Below are positions 10,434 to 21,826 of a stretch of 64,000 nucleotides of DNA, piece after piece. The stretch comes from Prinia subflava (Eukaryota > Chordata > Aves > Passeriformes > Cisticolidae). The position numbers were made by a program, and so were the translations under genes. The notes beneath the pieces are model-generated. The model saw nothing but the letters and a program-made list of their open reading frames with translations. It had not been told where the DNA came from and made no database searches. The stretch spans positions 2,852,001-2,916,000 of the forward strand of contig NW_026960609.1 in NCBI RefSeq assembly GCF_021018805.1, written 5' to 3'. How positions within the stretch are numbered: the first letter of the stretch is position 1; every line of letters starts with the position of its first letter.

Positions 10434-13400
10434 TATTAACAATAGCTAATTAATATTATGAATTAACTCACTAGTCCATTTAAAGCAGTATATAGTACTT
10501 ACTGCAGTGGGGCAGCCTCACCATGGCTCTATGTTTTAGCACAGCTTTCCTTCCCTGTGCTGTGCTGGGATACCCATCGTGTAGACAAAAGTACAATTCC
10601 TTGGTGGTTTATGAGTTTGTAAGAGTTGATGCAGTCCTCTTCTAAGCAAATTCCCCATCGCATCATGGATCATGAATCTTAAATTTTGTTAATGAGAATA
10701 CTCAGTTCTGGTACTGGTAATGTGCAAGCAGTGAGGGATGACAGTTTGTGATGATAGCTGTGCTGCCTGCTCTACTTGATCTTAGATCATGGACTTTTGG
10801 AGTATTACAGCCACACGTAGGTTCACCCAAGGATAACACTCCTCTGCTAATAAACAGTGTAAATGATAAATACTCTACGTGATGGCTTTATAGTAACAAA
10901 ATTAATGCTACTTTAGGTGAGAAAAAACCCACAAAACTAGCATGAAGTGCAAAGCAAGAAAGTACTTTTCCCAGGAAAATAAGCTTTATCCTGTGCGCTC
11001 TGCTGGATCTTTGAGAAAATACAAAGGATTCCTGGTAAATCCTGACAAGCTCAATCAGGCTTTCAGTAGGTCTTTCTCTGATAAAGATGCCAATATCCTA
11101 ATATGGGTATAACACAGAAGAAAAAGTGTCTTTGCTCTACCTGAGGACCTGAGGTCTTTCAGATAGAAAATCTTTGTAGAATTTATTGAAAAATAAAGTC
11201 TGGCAGCAAGTACATTGTTTGCAGCTTTTTCAGAGTCATTGGGGCCCTTTGAGTAGATGCTTAGAGCATCTGAGCAGCTTTAGGAATGTGTGTTACTTAA
11301 GACAGAGGGTAGCCACTGCAGGTTAATGAATAATAATAATTCTGTTTTAAAAGACAGGTGTTTTTAACCTGTCTTTTTATCCAGTTCTCTGACCGTGCAT
11401 TTAGAACTGCTGCTGGACTAGGAATGCCACATAAGTGACCATATAAGGTAGATAGTGACTGTGAGGACAGGGTGTGTTCAGGGCATCACAACACTAGTCT
11501 GCATCCTGAGAACACTGCAGGTAAGTTGAACATCTGTCTTAAGGAGCTAGAAAATTTCTGAGTCTCCATGATCAGGGTATCCTAATTTTAATGAAATAAC
11601 ATAAATGTAATTTGTATGATTATGGGAAACCATTATCATCACAAAAAACCAGAACAGATTCGTTTGTGTCAGAATTTTATTTTTTTCTTTAGAAATCCAT
11701 TCTTTGGCAGTCCTAACATTCTACATGGTTTAATTTTTAAGGCAATTCTTTCTATAGTTCTCTTGCTGTTGCTGTAACAATGCAAAGTAGTGATTAAATA
11801 GATATCTCCTGCTGGCTAAGACTCCTCTTTGATATGTTCTGAGATTGAATGCCATTCTGTTTTTAAATGTTGGGAAATTACATAGCAATAAATTAAATCT
11901 GAGAAATGCAGTAATGTTAAAATGAAAAAAAACCCCAGTTTTGTAATTGCAGTAGAATAGCTAAAGCATAAATGTATATAAGTTTTGGATAATAGGACGG
12001 GAGATTGAATAACGAGGCAGTCATAACAAAGAGGTAAAACATTCAGGGAGCTCTTCTCCTAGTGCTGCTCATGTGGCATCTTAGCAGGTTAGCACTGATA
12101 AAAAGTGCTAGGCTTCTTATTTCATGTCCCAGCATTACTGGAATGAGAAAATGTATCTGTGTGCATGTACTATACAGAAAAAAATATAAATATATATAAA
12201 AGAATTAACTGCCTGGATGAAAATGATGATAGCGTTGAGAGTTTTTTACTCCCACGGTGTTACACAAGTAATCAGAGGGTTCAGTAGCAATACTGAATTT
12301 TTTCCAGCTCATCATTAACCCTTCTTATTTGACATTCCAAGCAATTAACCCTTGTGCCCTGAGACAAAGGATCACAGTGGGTGACAGAGACACCACTGCC
12401 AGCCCTAAAGCTGCTTGTGCCAAGGACTTTGGCAGTGGTGTTCCCCAGTCTGAGCATCGTGGCAGTCAGGGCTTGGGATCCTGGCTCTGATGTTAACCTT
12501 CAGCTCTGCTCCCTGTGCTGGCCTCCCCTATCCCCCCATGTCTACCTTGCCCATTTAGGCAGTGATTTGCTCGTGGGCAGGCTCATGTTGCTGTGTCAGC
12601 AACTGTGCTCTCTGTGCTATTCTACCTCACCGTCCTCCTTCCTTGTCAGGGCCTGCAAGGTAATGAAACATGAAGAGAGAATTCGTGACACCTTTTTCTG
12701 AGCTCAACTTTCATTTTCTGAATTATTTAGATTTAGTTATGCATCCATAAATAGGGTGAAATCTACAATTCAATGCAATAAAGAAGAAAGATATGTGAAT
12801 TTTTCACTGATGCCTGAAGCTCTGTTCCTTGCTCCTCTGGGCTGGGCAGGTGATACCTTCCAGCTGGTGCAGGTGAAGCTTGGCACTTACCTGGTAGGGC
12901 AAGGCTTGTTGTTCGTCAATTCAGGAAAAGCATCTGCTCTGTAGTTCTACAACTTGGGAAGGGCAAGCATATAAAGGAACTTTAACTAAATATTAGTGAA
13001 GGATGACATACTCTAAGCTCTACTGAAGTACAGTTTGAGCATTGTGCCAAGGTCTAGGGACAATAAGGTGAGCTTTCTGTTGTCACAACAGCAGCTTGAG
13101 CACCGTCAGAGCCAGCAGCAGATGTTCAGCCTTCTCTGTTTAGTGATGTGTGTGGCAGAGTCTCATTCAGTCCTGTAAAATGCCTGCTGCAGGGCTTCCA
13201 AAGAAAGTACTGTCTAGGAGAATGAGTGTTTTGCCTTCCTAAAAACCTTACTGTGCTTTATCAAATGATAGATTTTATATAGTTTTGAATTATTTTATAA
13301 AAATGTACTGGCTCAAGGGCTGGCAAATAAGAGGATTATGGAAAAAGCGAAAATAATTGCTTGTTTCACCTGATTGCCATGAAAGTAAATTGAAAGTGTT

Positions 13401-14294
13401 CTATGAATCACCTGGAATACAGGTTTCCATTTTCTGCTTTTAATTACTTTGTTACTTTAACTTGTGCTTTCTTTTTCCTTTTTTTTTTTTTTTAATAGAT
13501 ACTCCTGTGTTTGTACTGCTTTAACATGTTCCACTGCTCAAAAGCTTACATTATTCCTCTTAAAGCTCTTAAAACATAGTGCCCTTTTCTGTTTGATTTT
13601 AGAAGGGCTGAATGTCAGTTTAGCCTTTCCTCAGTTTCATAAATGCATCCCATTTTCTTGAAGGTTCCTGGTAACTAAGAGAAAGCCAAGCCAAAGACAT
13701 TGGTGAATGTTGCTTTCCTCAGATGCAGATTTTTCTTGTTTGGCTAACTGTGATTAATTTGCAATTCTAAGCTATTGCTGTTTATCTTAATGCACATAGA
13801 TAAGATTTAAACAAAGTAAAGTAATGTAGGAGGGAGCAAAAAAGTTTTCATGATCACATAAACTTAAGCACATTTACAAATTTTAGCATGGCTGACCAGA
13901 AGCATTTTGGTTTTGTGCAGTTTTTTTGTACTGTGGGGAAAACTGCCTACATATAAATGATCCAAGATTAAGCCTACCTAAAACATTCACATGGAGGTAA
14001 AGGTGTTAAAGGAATCAAGAATCAAAAAGATGTGGATTCTCTTATAGTTTTTATGTTTTTACTGACTTTGAATTTAGTTGTCTTTTAGGACATCTGAAAC
14101 CCTTAATGAGCATGTCTTTGCCATTATTTATAGTCTCAGCAAAATGACATAAATGTATAGGTAGGTGCAGATGGATAAGTAACCATCCATGATAATCCAG
14201 AACATATTTCTGATACTTGAGCCCACTATCACTAAACAACAAGAGAGAAGACAGAGCAATAACTCATAACAGTAGCAAACTGCATTTTGAAGAG
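10434..14294. other. Unassigned sequence, no supported gene
   Basis: Only short spurious open frames occur. There is a poly-T run near 13479-13496 and an A/T-rich patch near 12178-12205. I see no LTR, coding motif or RNA gene. Likely old intergenic or intronic DNA. Confidence 0.5.
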
Positions 14295-14300
14295 GTTCAG

Positions 14301-14631
14301 TATCGCCGTGCAGGCCTAACCAGAAAACAGACTGGGGACACAGGTCTGGGTGCAACAGAGCATGCAGGGCAGAAGACTCAGTTTATTTACAAAAACCTAC
14401 TTTTATACTTTTCCTATGAGGCCTGTGGATTGGAGGAAGGAATTCCCACCTCCCCACCACATTGGTTAAGGAGACTGTCATTCAACCTCCCCTTCTCCTT
14501 GAGAAGGAATTCATAACAAGGGCAGTGTTTACAAAACATGGTCCTGTGTTTACCTTCACGAGCGCAAAAAACTGCACATTTCTCCTCTAATATGAACGCT
14601 CAGCAAACCAGGAAAAAACCTCATGGCAACA
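14301..14631 (-). repeat. Solo LTR (family with TGTTGCCATGAG start)
   Basis: On the minus strand it begins TGTTGCCATGAGG and ends GGCGATA (expected CA mutated to TA). The direct repeat GTTCAG flanks it at 14295-14300 and 14632-14637. It contains a CCAAT box, a TATA-like AAGTATAAAAG and AATAAA in the expected order. Length 331 bp, close to the 327-bp relative at 50009-50335. The 6-bp duplication fits an ERVK-type integrase. Confidence 0.85.
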
Positions 14632-14760
14632 GTTCAGGGTCTTTGGTTAGAAATACAACACACTTTCCTCCAGTATGTCATCTGAACCTGTCATGTGCAA
14701 TTTCTCACTGGAGGTGAAGGAACAAAGTGCTTGTTCTTTGTTAAATGAGATTTATTCGCC

Positions 14761-15143
14761 TGTTGCTGGGAACAGTTAAAGATCGGGGACTAAAGAACGG
14801 GGTCTGACCCAATGTGGGTATATCACACGTTCTTCCCTTTATTCCTTGAGATGGCAGGTTAAATACAGACAGAATAGTTTACAAGAACAGGTGCATTCTG
14901 ATAGGCAGTGAACATACAGAAGTATGTAAGCTATTGCAGTTTAAGGTAGCCACTGTGTCTTCCCAGTAACTGTTCCATGCTAGTAACACCCCTACCTTAA
15001 CACATTCCCAGTACCAGATAACCTTATCTGGTACTACGTATGCTGGACGTACTAGGCCTACTAGACCCCGGCCTGAGGCCTGGTCTGAGGCCCAGCTGTG
15101 GATAGCTCTGCCTTATGATCTAAGTTATCCTGTTCCTGCTACA
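14761..15143 (-). repeat. ERV2 3' LTR
   Basis: On the minus strand it runs TGTAGCAGGA...CCCAGCAACA. It looks identical to 18460-18842. It contains a palindromic GATAACCTTATC-type segment near 15016-15030. The solo LTR at 50357-50734 is a diverged relative. Confidence 0.9.
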
Positions 15144-15161
15144 AATTCCCCCTTTTTCTTT
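15144..15161 (-). other. ERV2 polypurine tract
   Basis: On the minus strand AAAGAAAAAGGGGGAATT directly precedes the 3' LTR, a textbook PPT for plus-strand priming. Confidence 0.9.
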
Positions 15162-17340
15162 AGAGCTATCCAAACTGGGTCTGTGACACGGTTGGCTGCC
15201 TTAACATACACTATTATAAGCAAAGCACTACTTGAGTTACCCAATAAAAACCCTAAGATCTTAGCTGCTAAAAGCAAAAGATGAAAGCACATTATATTCA
15301 GTCCTTGCTCTTCATTCATACACAGGTTCTAGATTGAAGTTTCAAATCATCTGCTGTCTCTTCTTCTTCTGCGTGTACTTCTCTGCTGTCACTGGGTAGC
15401 CAGGGTTACTTCTGTCAACGTAGCTGCAATGATGCGTCTGTGTTGCGTTAATATCTCATTAATTCTACAGCTCACAGGGAAGAAACTAAAACAGACCTGG
15501 TATGTGAATTAGCATTCTCAAGGCAAAGGAATAGAATATAAGTTTTGCGTACTAATGAAAGTGATAAGCGATTGTCAAACTATTTCTGCTATCACCCCAG
15601 AGACTGCAAACTGCTGAAACGCTTTTCTTTAGTGAAAGTCCTGATATCTTTCCCGGGCAAGATAACAGGTTTCCACCCCAAGCTGATTCAGCTGTCATTC
15701 TGATCGGATCAGATTATCAAGTTAAGATAAATTGCATATTATTTTTGGAGCACAAACCTCTGGGCTTCGTTAACAAACAACATCCGTCCAAGTTAAAATC
15801 AGAGTTTGGCCAGAACTCAAACTTTAAGTTGGAGTGATGTTCTTTAGTATATTCTTTAAAAACAATCTCTAAAAACAATAAACACAGACTGCCTAAAATA
15901 CAACAAACTGACATAATATCATTACATAAAAGAGACACTTAAAATTTAAGATGAAAAATTGGTCAGATCACTCGGGAACTTGTCCTGTCTGGAACTTTTC
16001 TCGAAAACAGTTGAGTACCAATTGGAATAATCACAGGATCAACACCTGATGGAAAAATCATCAATGTTGCTTCAGGTATCTCTCTTCAAGACCTTCTGAA
16101 AAACACTTAAAGATTTAACAAACTGAAATGCAATGTCTCAACTCACACAAGAGGTACCAAAACAAGCCCATAATCTCATTTCAAGCGAAATGTGTAACAC
16201 AGTTAAAAGAATCAAATGAAGCTTCAAAAGGACATGCTAAAACATTGCATAAAACATACAAGATTGATTACAAAAGAGACAAACTATATACTTAACATGA
16301 CACTTAAGAAAAAATTCTGACTTGCACTTAACAATACAACCATATCTGTTAACAACATTTATGAAATACTTAAATGGCTAAAAAGATAAATAGAATCATT
16401 TAAAATGACAAATACTTGTTAGAAAACCCTATAGACAAATAACACAACATAAAAACTTAACTAGAACATCAATTTACAAATGCTACTAATTTATCTACTT
16501 AACATGTCATCGAATTATATTTTAAAACTCTTATTTTTTAAAACTCTCATACACTAGGACAACTCACAACTAACAATACAATCAAGGATCTAGCAATTTG
16601 CATCGTTTTAAATCTTCTTTATCAATGTTCTGTTATTATCATTTCAGTTAAAACTGTTTCCTTCTTTTCCCTCTCTCTCTCTCTCTTTTTTTTTTTTTTT
16701 CTTAACTTAACTTTACAAGTTAAACAACTATACCTTTTAAAAATTATAAAGCACTCTAAATTAACTAACTCTTAAATCTAACATAAGTAAGTCTCAACAA
16801 AAATCTACAACTCTCATTAACCTTATAAACTCTATATGTAGTAAATCAATATAAATTCATTACTAATTAAACTTCTTAAAACTTAAATATGAACTTAACT
16901 TAAACTTATCAGGGCCCAAATCTTAAAAACAAACCTTAAAATTATATGTTTAACAATAATTACCTTAAACTCAAATTAAATCACACAAAAATCAATTTTA
17001 ACAACATCAAAATGTAGAAACAACTCATCCTTACACAGAGTTAATAACTAGCTAAAAACTCATTTCTATTTCATTTTTTACTTTATCTTTTTCATGATAG
17101 GATGTATCTTTTTCACACTGCATTTCTCACACAGTGATGGATGTGTTTACAATAGAGGGACAGATGACTATTTCTTCTTCTTTTTCTGGGGCTTTCTTGC
17201 AATGTCCACGTGTTGTATGTTTTCACTATCTCTGTTTAGCAATCCTGACAGCTTCCTGGGTAATGGCACGACATAGGGTCGAGTTACGATGCTTGCTTAT
17301 CTTCAAAGACGACACTGACAGGCTCTGCTCTCACCTCATG
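15162..17340 (-). other. ERV2 non-coding body, strand-asymmetric AT-rich
   Basis: No retroviral enzyme motif is recognisable. From about 15960 to 17090 the + strand is A/T-rich and markedly poor in G relative to C (for example 2 G against 12 C in 16441-16500, and 3 against 11 in 16741-16800), so the transcript strand is U-rich and C-poor. A CT/T run lies at 16671-16700. Near the 3' LTR, an open frame at 15125-15319 (-) encodes a hydrophobic segment followed by a short polar tail, which could be the remnant of an env membrane anchor, but similarity is not demonstrable by eye. Confidence 0.6.
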
Positions 17341-18171
17341 TTAAGAAGCAGCGATAGGGTTATAGAGTTTGTTGATGCTGACTGCAGGAGCCTTTAATCG
17401 AGCTGGGTCCGACCTTTTCGGGGGTTGACGTGGGCGCAGCCATCTTGTTGTGATCATGTGCGATGACGTCAGCTCCTTTTCCTGTGAGGAGGAATCCAAC
17501 ACCTTCCTGCTTCCAGCACCGCCCTGAGATCCGCCTCCTTTTCCTTGCTGCATCACTTGTGCCCTCCTTGTTCCGCCTTCGGCCCCTCCTGCCTTCTCGT
17601 CTTTCGCACCGCCTCCCGGGTCTGGCAGCTGAGCCACTTCCTGGTTGTCTTCATTCTGCCGGAGAGCTGGAGAGAGCATTTCCTGCCCTCTCCCTGCACA
17701 GCCGGCCAGAGACGAACAAAGGGAGGGGCAAAGCGGAGCTGCATTCTCACTTTCGGAATGCGTGGAATGCATGGAATTTCTACTGAAGCGCCTAGCTACT
17801 ACCTTAGATGTTTTCTTTTGTTTCTTTATCTTGGAGAGGGAAACAGAGGGACAGGGAGTTTGTTTTTCTCCGGCTAAAATTACGGCTTTGCTCTTTACAG
17901 CGAATGTTTGCAAGGTATTTATTGCTTTTTCCCAAATTACGCTTAACTCTGAACGTATCTTTGCTCTTTTTCCTGGTAAAACTACAACGTCCCATATTAA
18001 TCCTCCTTTTTCCTTCCATCCTGCTTCACTAAAAAGAAGCGATGGCAGCTTTGGCTTTTGTTCTTTCTGAACCCATAGGGCTAGTTGTTCCGTATTAGTT
18101 CTTATCTTATCGCCCCTCTGGGAGGCACCGATGGCTCCACGCTGAAAAACAGCAGGGTAATCTCTTGCCAT
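17341..18171 (-). CDS. ERV2 ORF, 276 codons, possible gag-like protein of unknown function
   Basis: The ATG at 18171 has a reasonable start context (ACGATGG) and is the first long frame after the PBS, leader and splice donor, the position of gag. Residues about 40-95 include a Trp-rich helical-looking segment (AGWKEKGGLIWDVVVL, then LSVIWEKAINTLQTF) that is faintly like an avian betaretroviral matrix domain. The middle is Ser/Lys-rich and residues 165-230 are Gly/Gln/Glu-rich. No major homology region, zinc knuckle or myristoylation start (second residue Ala) is present. The frame is fully open, as expected in a young element. It could be a truncated Gag, an accessory protein, or a frame kept open only by youth. 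I do not recognise a function. Confidence 0.55.
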   Translation of the reverse strand: MARDYPAVFQRGAIGASQRGDKIRTNTEQLALWVQKEQKPKLPSLLFSEAGWKEKGGLIWDVVVLPGKRAKIRSELSVIWEKAINTLQTFAVKSKAVILAGEKQTPCPSVSLSKIKKQKKTSKVVARRFSRNSMHSTHSESENAAPLCPSLCSSLAGCAGRGQEMLSPALRQNEDNQEVAQLPDPGGGAKDEKAGGAEGGTRRAQVMQQGKGGGSQGGAGSRKVLDSSSQEKELTSSHMITTRWLRPRQPPKRSDPARLKAPAVSINKLYNPIAAS

Positions 18172-18212
18172 CGTTTCTTTTTAAAGTCTTTTTGACTCCT
18201 TCTGCGATCGCT

Positions 18213-18218
18213 GCTTAC
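18213..18218 (-). promoter_or_regulatory. ERV2 leader splice donor candidate
   Basis: On the minus strand AAG|GTAAGC, a near-consensus 5' splice site between the PBS and the 276-codon ORF. This is the usual position of the retroviral major splice donor. Confidence 0.6.
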
Positions 18219-18357
18219 CTTCTTTCCGTCAGCAGTGGGAGGGGCACCGCAGACCTTCCAAACGACCCAGTCAGCAATCGCTCCCCGATCTGCCTTGCCA
18301 GCTCGGAACAGGTGTATGCAAGCACACGAATCACTTTCCAAGCACAAGGACTTTCCT

Positions 18358-18438
18358 GCATCTAAGCAAAAACTCCGCATTCAAGCGACAAAACCCCTCA
18401 TTTAAGAGAAAATAACCCTCATTTAAGAGAAAAAACTG
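18358..18438 (-). repeat. ERV2 leader tandem repeats
   Basis: Four units of about 19-21 bp (+ strand cores GCATCTAAGC, GCATTCAAGC, TCATTTAAGAGA, TCATTTAAGAGA) lie immediately next to the PBS. This is where RNA packaging elements usually lie; a role is inference. Confidence 0.75.
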
Positions 18439-18456
18439 TCCCAGGTTCAGGCGCCA
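18439..18456 (-). other. ERV2 primer binding site, tRNA-Lys-like
   Basis: On the minus strand TGGCGCCTGAACCTGGGA, three bases after the 5' LTR. The first half matches Lys-type PBS sequences used by betaretroviruses and lentiviruses; the second half differs at a few positions. Confidence 0.8.
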
Positions 18457-18459
18457 CTA

Positions 18460-18842
18460 TGTTGCTGGGAACAGTTAAAGATCGGGGACTAAAGAACGGG
18501 GTCTGACCCAATGTGGGTATATCACACGTTCTTCCCTTTATTCCTTGAGATGGCAGGTTAAATACAGACAGAATAGTTTACAAGAACAGGTGCATTCTGA
18601 TAGGCAGTGAACATACAGAAGTATGTAAGCTATTGCAGTTTAAGGTAGCCACTGTGTCTTCCCAGTAACTGTTCCATGCTAGTAACACCCCTACCTTAAC
18701 ACATTCCCAGTACCAGATAACCTTATCTGGTACTACGTATGCTGGACGTACTAGGCCTACTAGACCCCGGCCTGAGGCCTGGTCTGAGGCCCAGCTGTGG
18801 ATAGCTCTGCCTTATGATCTAAGTTATCCTGTTCCTGCTACA
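18460..18842 (-). repeat. ERV2 5' LTR
   Basis: 383 bp, identical by eye to 14761-15143. TTCGCC follows at 18843-18848, completing the target duplication. Confidence 0.9.
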
Positions 18843-18848
18843 TTCGCC

Positions 18849-19224
18849 TTTTGCTGAGTGGTTTGATGATAGCTAATAATTTGCAGATACGTGAGATCTA
18901 GGTTTCATGAGTGACACCCTTTTTCTGGAGCAGCTTCTAGTAAAGAGAGAAGAAAGCTAAGATATTTAACTGGTATTAACATGATTCTTGGTGCATTTAT
19001 GCATATTATGTATATTTTGTTTTGGCAGAAGGGACATGAGTTCAACCACCAAATCATTGAGTTTCTATGTTGAAATGGTTTCCTTTGCCATATTTTTTTA
19101 TATTTTCATTGTTATTTCTGTGCCTTACTTCTTATGAAGAAGTAGAAGGAGAAGCATAAGGAGATACAGGCTAACTTATCAATTACATTTTCAAATTAAG
19201 CTTGGGATACCTGAAAGTTTGAGG
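18849..19224. other. Unassigned sequence
   Basis: AT-rich, no coding motif, no repeat boundary seen. Confidence 0.4.
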
Positions 19225-19537
19225 AAATTTACTGATACAGGAATATCGCTAAACCTCACTGTGAGTGTTCCCGTTTCAAGGTCATTAGAATCTGATCCTA
19301 CTTTCCTTGTGTTAACTCCTCCTTTGACCCAAACCCTAAAATTCCTCCCCTACAACACCCTATAAAACCCTACCACTCAGCCCCTGTCGGGTCTCTCCGT
19401 TTTCCCCCTCCCCTTCCTCCGGCTCTCTGGTCCTGGGGGAAATAAAAATGGATCCTTGTGCTTAACTAACAGAGGCTTGTCTCGCCTGTTTTCCCTGCTG
19501 GCGGCTTGTACTTCCCTGGACACGATGGTCACTGTTG
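19225..19537 (+). repeat. Probable solo LTR or LTR fragment, boundaries uncertain
   Basis: CTATAAAACC at about 19360 is followed by a C/T-rich stretch and AATAAA at 19441-19446, then a GT-rich R/U5-like segment. This is the promoter/polyA layout of an LTR. I could not find matching target duplications, so both ends are approximate. Confidence 0.5.
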
Positions 19538-21277
19538 CCATATGATGCAACACCTTACCACCTAAAGCTCACAGGAAAAAGCTGTTCCTTACAATAAGCC
19601 CCATCCTTCAGATTTACACCCCTTCTAAAAGAAAATTCATATGACATTTGGAATATCTTTTAAGCTTTTGGAGTATTACCTGACTTCAGGGGAATGAGCC
19701 GAGAAATAGGAGTCATAAATATTTTCCCAGCCCTTGCACTGACTTGCTGTGTGACCTTGAGCAAGTGGCTTAGGCAAATATTTTAGGACTTCTGTCTGAT
19801 TTTGTATTCTTTGTTTGCTTTATCTATATAATCTTCTTTTCAGGTGTAAGTTACCAAAGGAAAGAACAAGGAAACTATTGGTGTTTAACACCATGAGCAG
19901 CCAAAATGCTGGCCAGCATTATTGAAAAAATGGTGGATTAAACTCTGCCTCAGTTATACCATTTCTAAAAGAGGGAAAGTAATGGGAATAGTAAACTGCT
20001 CATGTTTAGAAAAGGAAAAAAATAATCTCTGCCCAAATGCAAAATATTATTTTATTTTAGGGTATCTGACTGCTGTGCATAACTCAGGGAATCTTCACAT
20101 TCTCATGAATGAAAAATCTATCTTCTGTTTTGCCTCCTACGAAAGGGAAAACTTTGGCATACTCAAGTATGCCTTAAAGGCGGTGCTGCCTCTGGGATCT
20201 CATATTAATATGATGATAAATGTGCTGTGTATTGCTTGAAAATGCCGTGTGCCAATGTGTCAGAATATGTTTTCCCTGCACACCTCTTGATTAGCATCTT
20301 ATTTACATAGTGGCAGGAAAAGGACTTTGAGAAAGACCTACAAAATAGAGTATGTATTAGTACGTTCTTCTCTAAGGCTAGGGTATTAGTTCCAAAAGCA
20401 GCTCTCTGGTGGCATGTTCTTCAGAGCTAGTAGGTAACACACTTTGAAGTACTAAGCCCACATGAATTTCAGCAAGTAGGAGCAGTGCTGATGCACTTCC
20501 CCATCTTATACTAGTGTTGGATTTACTGTATAATCAAGACTCAATACATAATTTGAACAAAACTATTTACCACATTCCCTGGTATGTTACAGGAAAAAAT
20601 ATCTAACTTTAGTGGAATTTACTTCAGTTTCATCCATTCAAGTAGTATGAAAATGTGGAAGAAAATAGTGGAAGCATTTAACATCTCTATCAATTTGTTT
20701 CTCATTGCTTTTGATTATATCTAAGTACATTGATTATTCTTTGCTTTGGCTTTGCTTGTTTGTTTTAAAAGAATTTTCTGCTTTTCCAGTATTTAAAATT
20801 ATTTAGAAGCTCCACATTCTTGATACCTATTTTAGCAGGGGTAAGCATGAGAGAATATGTATGCAGTTAAAAAGCCACTGAAATTATACTTGCTATTCCT
20901 TCTATATAAACTAAAAATGCCGTTGACATTGTAATTTATACTTGTGCAGTGCTTGGAAACCGTTGTTATTAGAAAAACTTCAGGCTAGCGACTGTATGGA
21001 TCTATCACTCTATCCTATTGAACTGAGTCAAAATAAATTTCAAGATACAACGTACAAATAATATGAACAGGTAGGAACCTGCAAAGAATGCATGGCCAAA
21101 ATGATTAAGAAAATGGTATCACTTGAACAGACTAAACAATTTTGTGGCATCATAGAAAGTTAAGTGTATATTTTCACATCTGAGAATAGATGTGAAAGAA
21201 ATTATTGAAGTAGCCATTGCTAAGGTAAATGCCATTTTCAGGAAGATGCTGCTTATTTAAGATATACTCTATCAAAA
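19538..21277. other. Unassigned sequence, no supported gene
   Basis: AT-rich with scattered short frames. The longest (19922-20239) has no recognisable domain. Nothing else seen. Confidence 0.4.
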
Positions 21278-21282
21278 CCATT

Positions 21283-21821
21283 TGTCCTGGGGTGACAGGA
21301 CATTTTCATGCTTTGTATCCCAAATCGTGTTTTTTTCTGTTCCCATGTTCTCAGTCTGTTTTGTCTATAGCTGAGCCCCTCCCCCGGCTGCTTGCTTTTT
21401 GCTTGCTTGCTGCTAGCTTTAGGCTGCTTTTTTGCTGGCTTTGCTCTCTTGCTTTCTACTTTTTGCTTGCTTGTTGCCATTTTTCTGCTTTTGTGTTTCC
21501 CCTTCTTTCCTCCCTCCCTTCCCTGAAGACATCGGACTTGCTTCGGGCCCTGATTTGGGAACATCAAGGGAAAACCCCCCGGAGTCTGCACCTGAAAGAA
21601 GCTTTGGCACCCTCCCCAGCAGAGACTGCTCACCCTCTCTTGGACTGGTGAAAACATTTGTTGTCATCTCAGACTGTTTTTCTTGTGTTGGGGAGTGTTT
21701 TTTTGTTGTTTCTCAATAAACAAGTTTTTTCCACTTTTCCTCTGAGGAAATTCCTCCCGAACCCGGTGGTGGGGGAGGGAGTTGTGGGGATTTTCCCCTA
21801 AATTTGTCCTAAACTACGACA
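21283..21821 (+). repeat. Solo LTR with 5-bp target duplication
   Basis: It begins TGTCCTGGGGTGACAGGAC and ends ACTACGACA. The direct repeat CCATT flanks it (21278-21282 and 21822-21826). AATAAA lies near 21714 and is followed by a GT/T-rich segment. The interior has a run of GCTTGCTTTTTGCTTGC-type imperfect repeats (21378-21475). The 5-bp duplication separates it from the 6-bp families in this window. Confidence 0.85.
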
Positions 21822-21826
21822 CCATT

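Larger units (their letters stand above)
14761..18842 (-). mobile_element. ERV2: young non-autonomous ERVK-type element
   Basis: Two 383-bp LTRs (14761-15143 and 18460-18842) appear identical base for base. The element is flanked by TTCGCC at 14755-14760 and 18843-18848. Minus-strand order: LTR, PBS of TGGCGCC type, leader with repeats and a splice donor, a 276-codon ORF, about 2.2 kb of AT-rich DNA without coding motifs, PPT, LTR. Total length is 4,082 bp, less than half that of an autonomous provirus, and no protease, RT or integrase motif is present, so it must have been mobilised by proteins from another copy. Identical LTRs imply recent insertion or gene conversion. Confidence 0.9.

Noticed and set aside
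12381..12701. 106-codon frame in unassigned DNA as a host exon
   Set aside because: No recognisable domain and no convincing splice signals. I could not support it.
17463..18070. Plus-strand frames of 107-141 codons opposite the ERV2 ORF
   Set aside because: Antisense to the element, overlapping the ORF in the element's own direction and without motifs.
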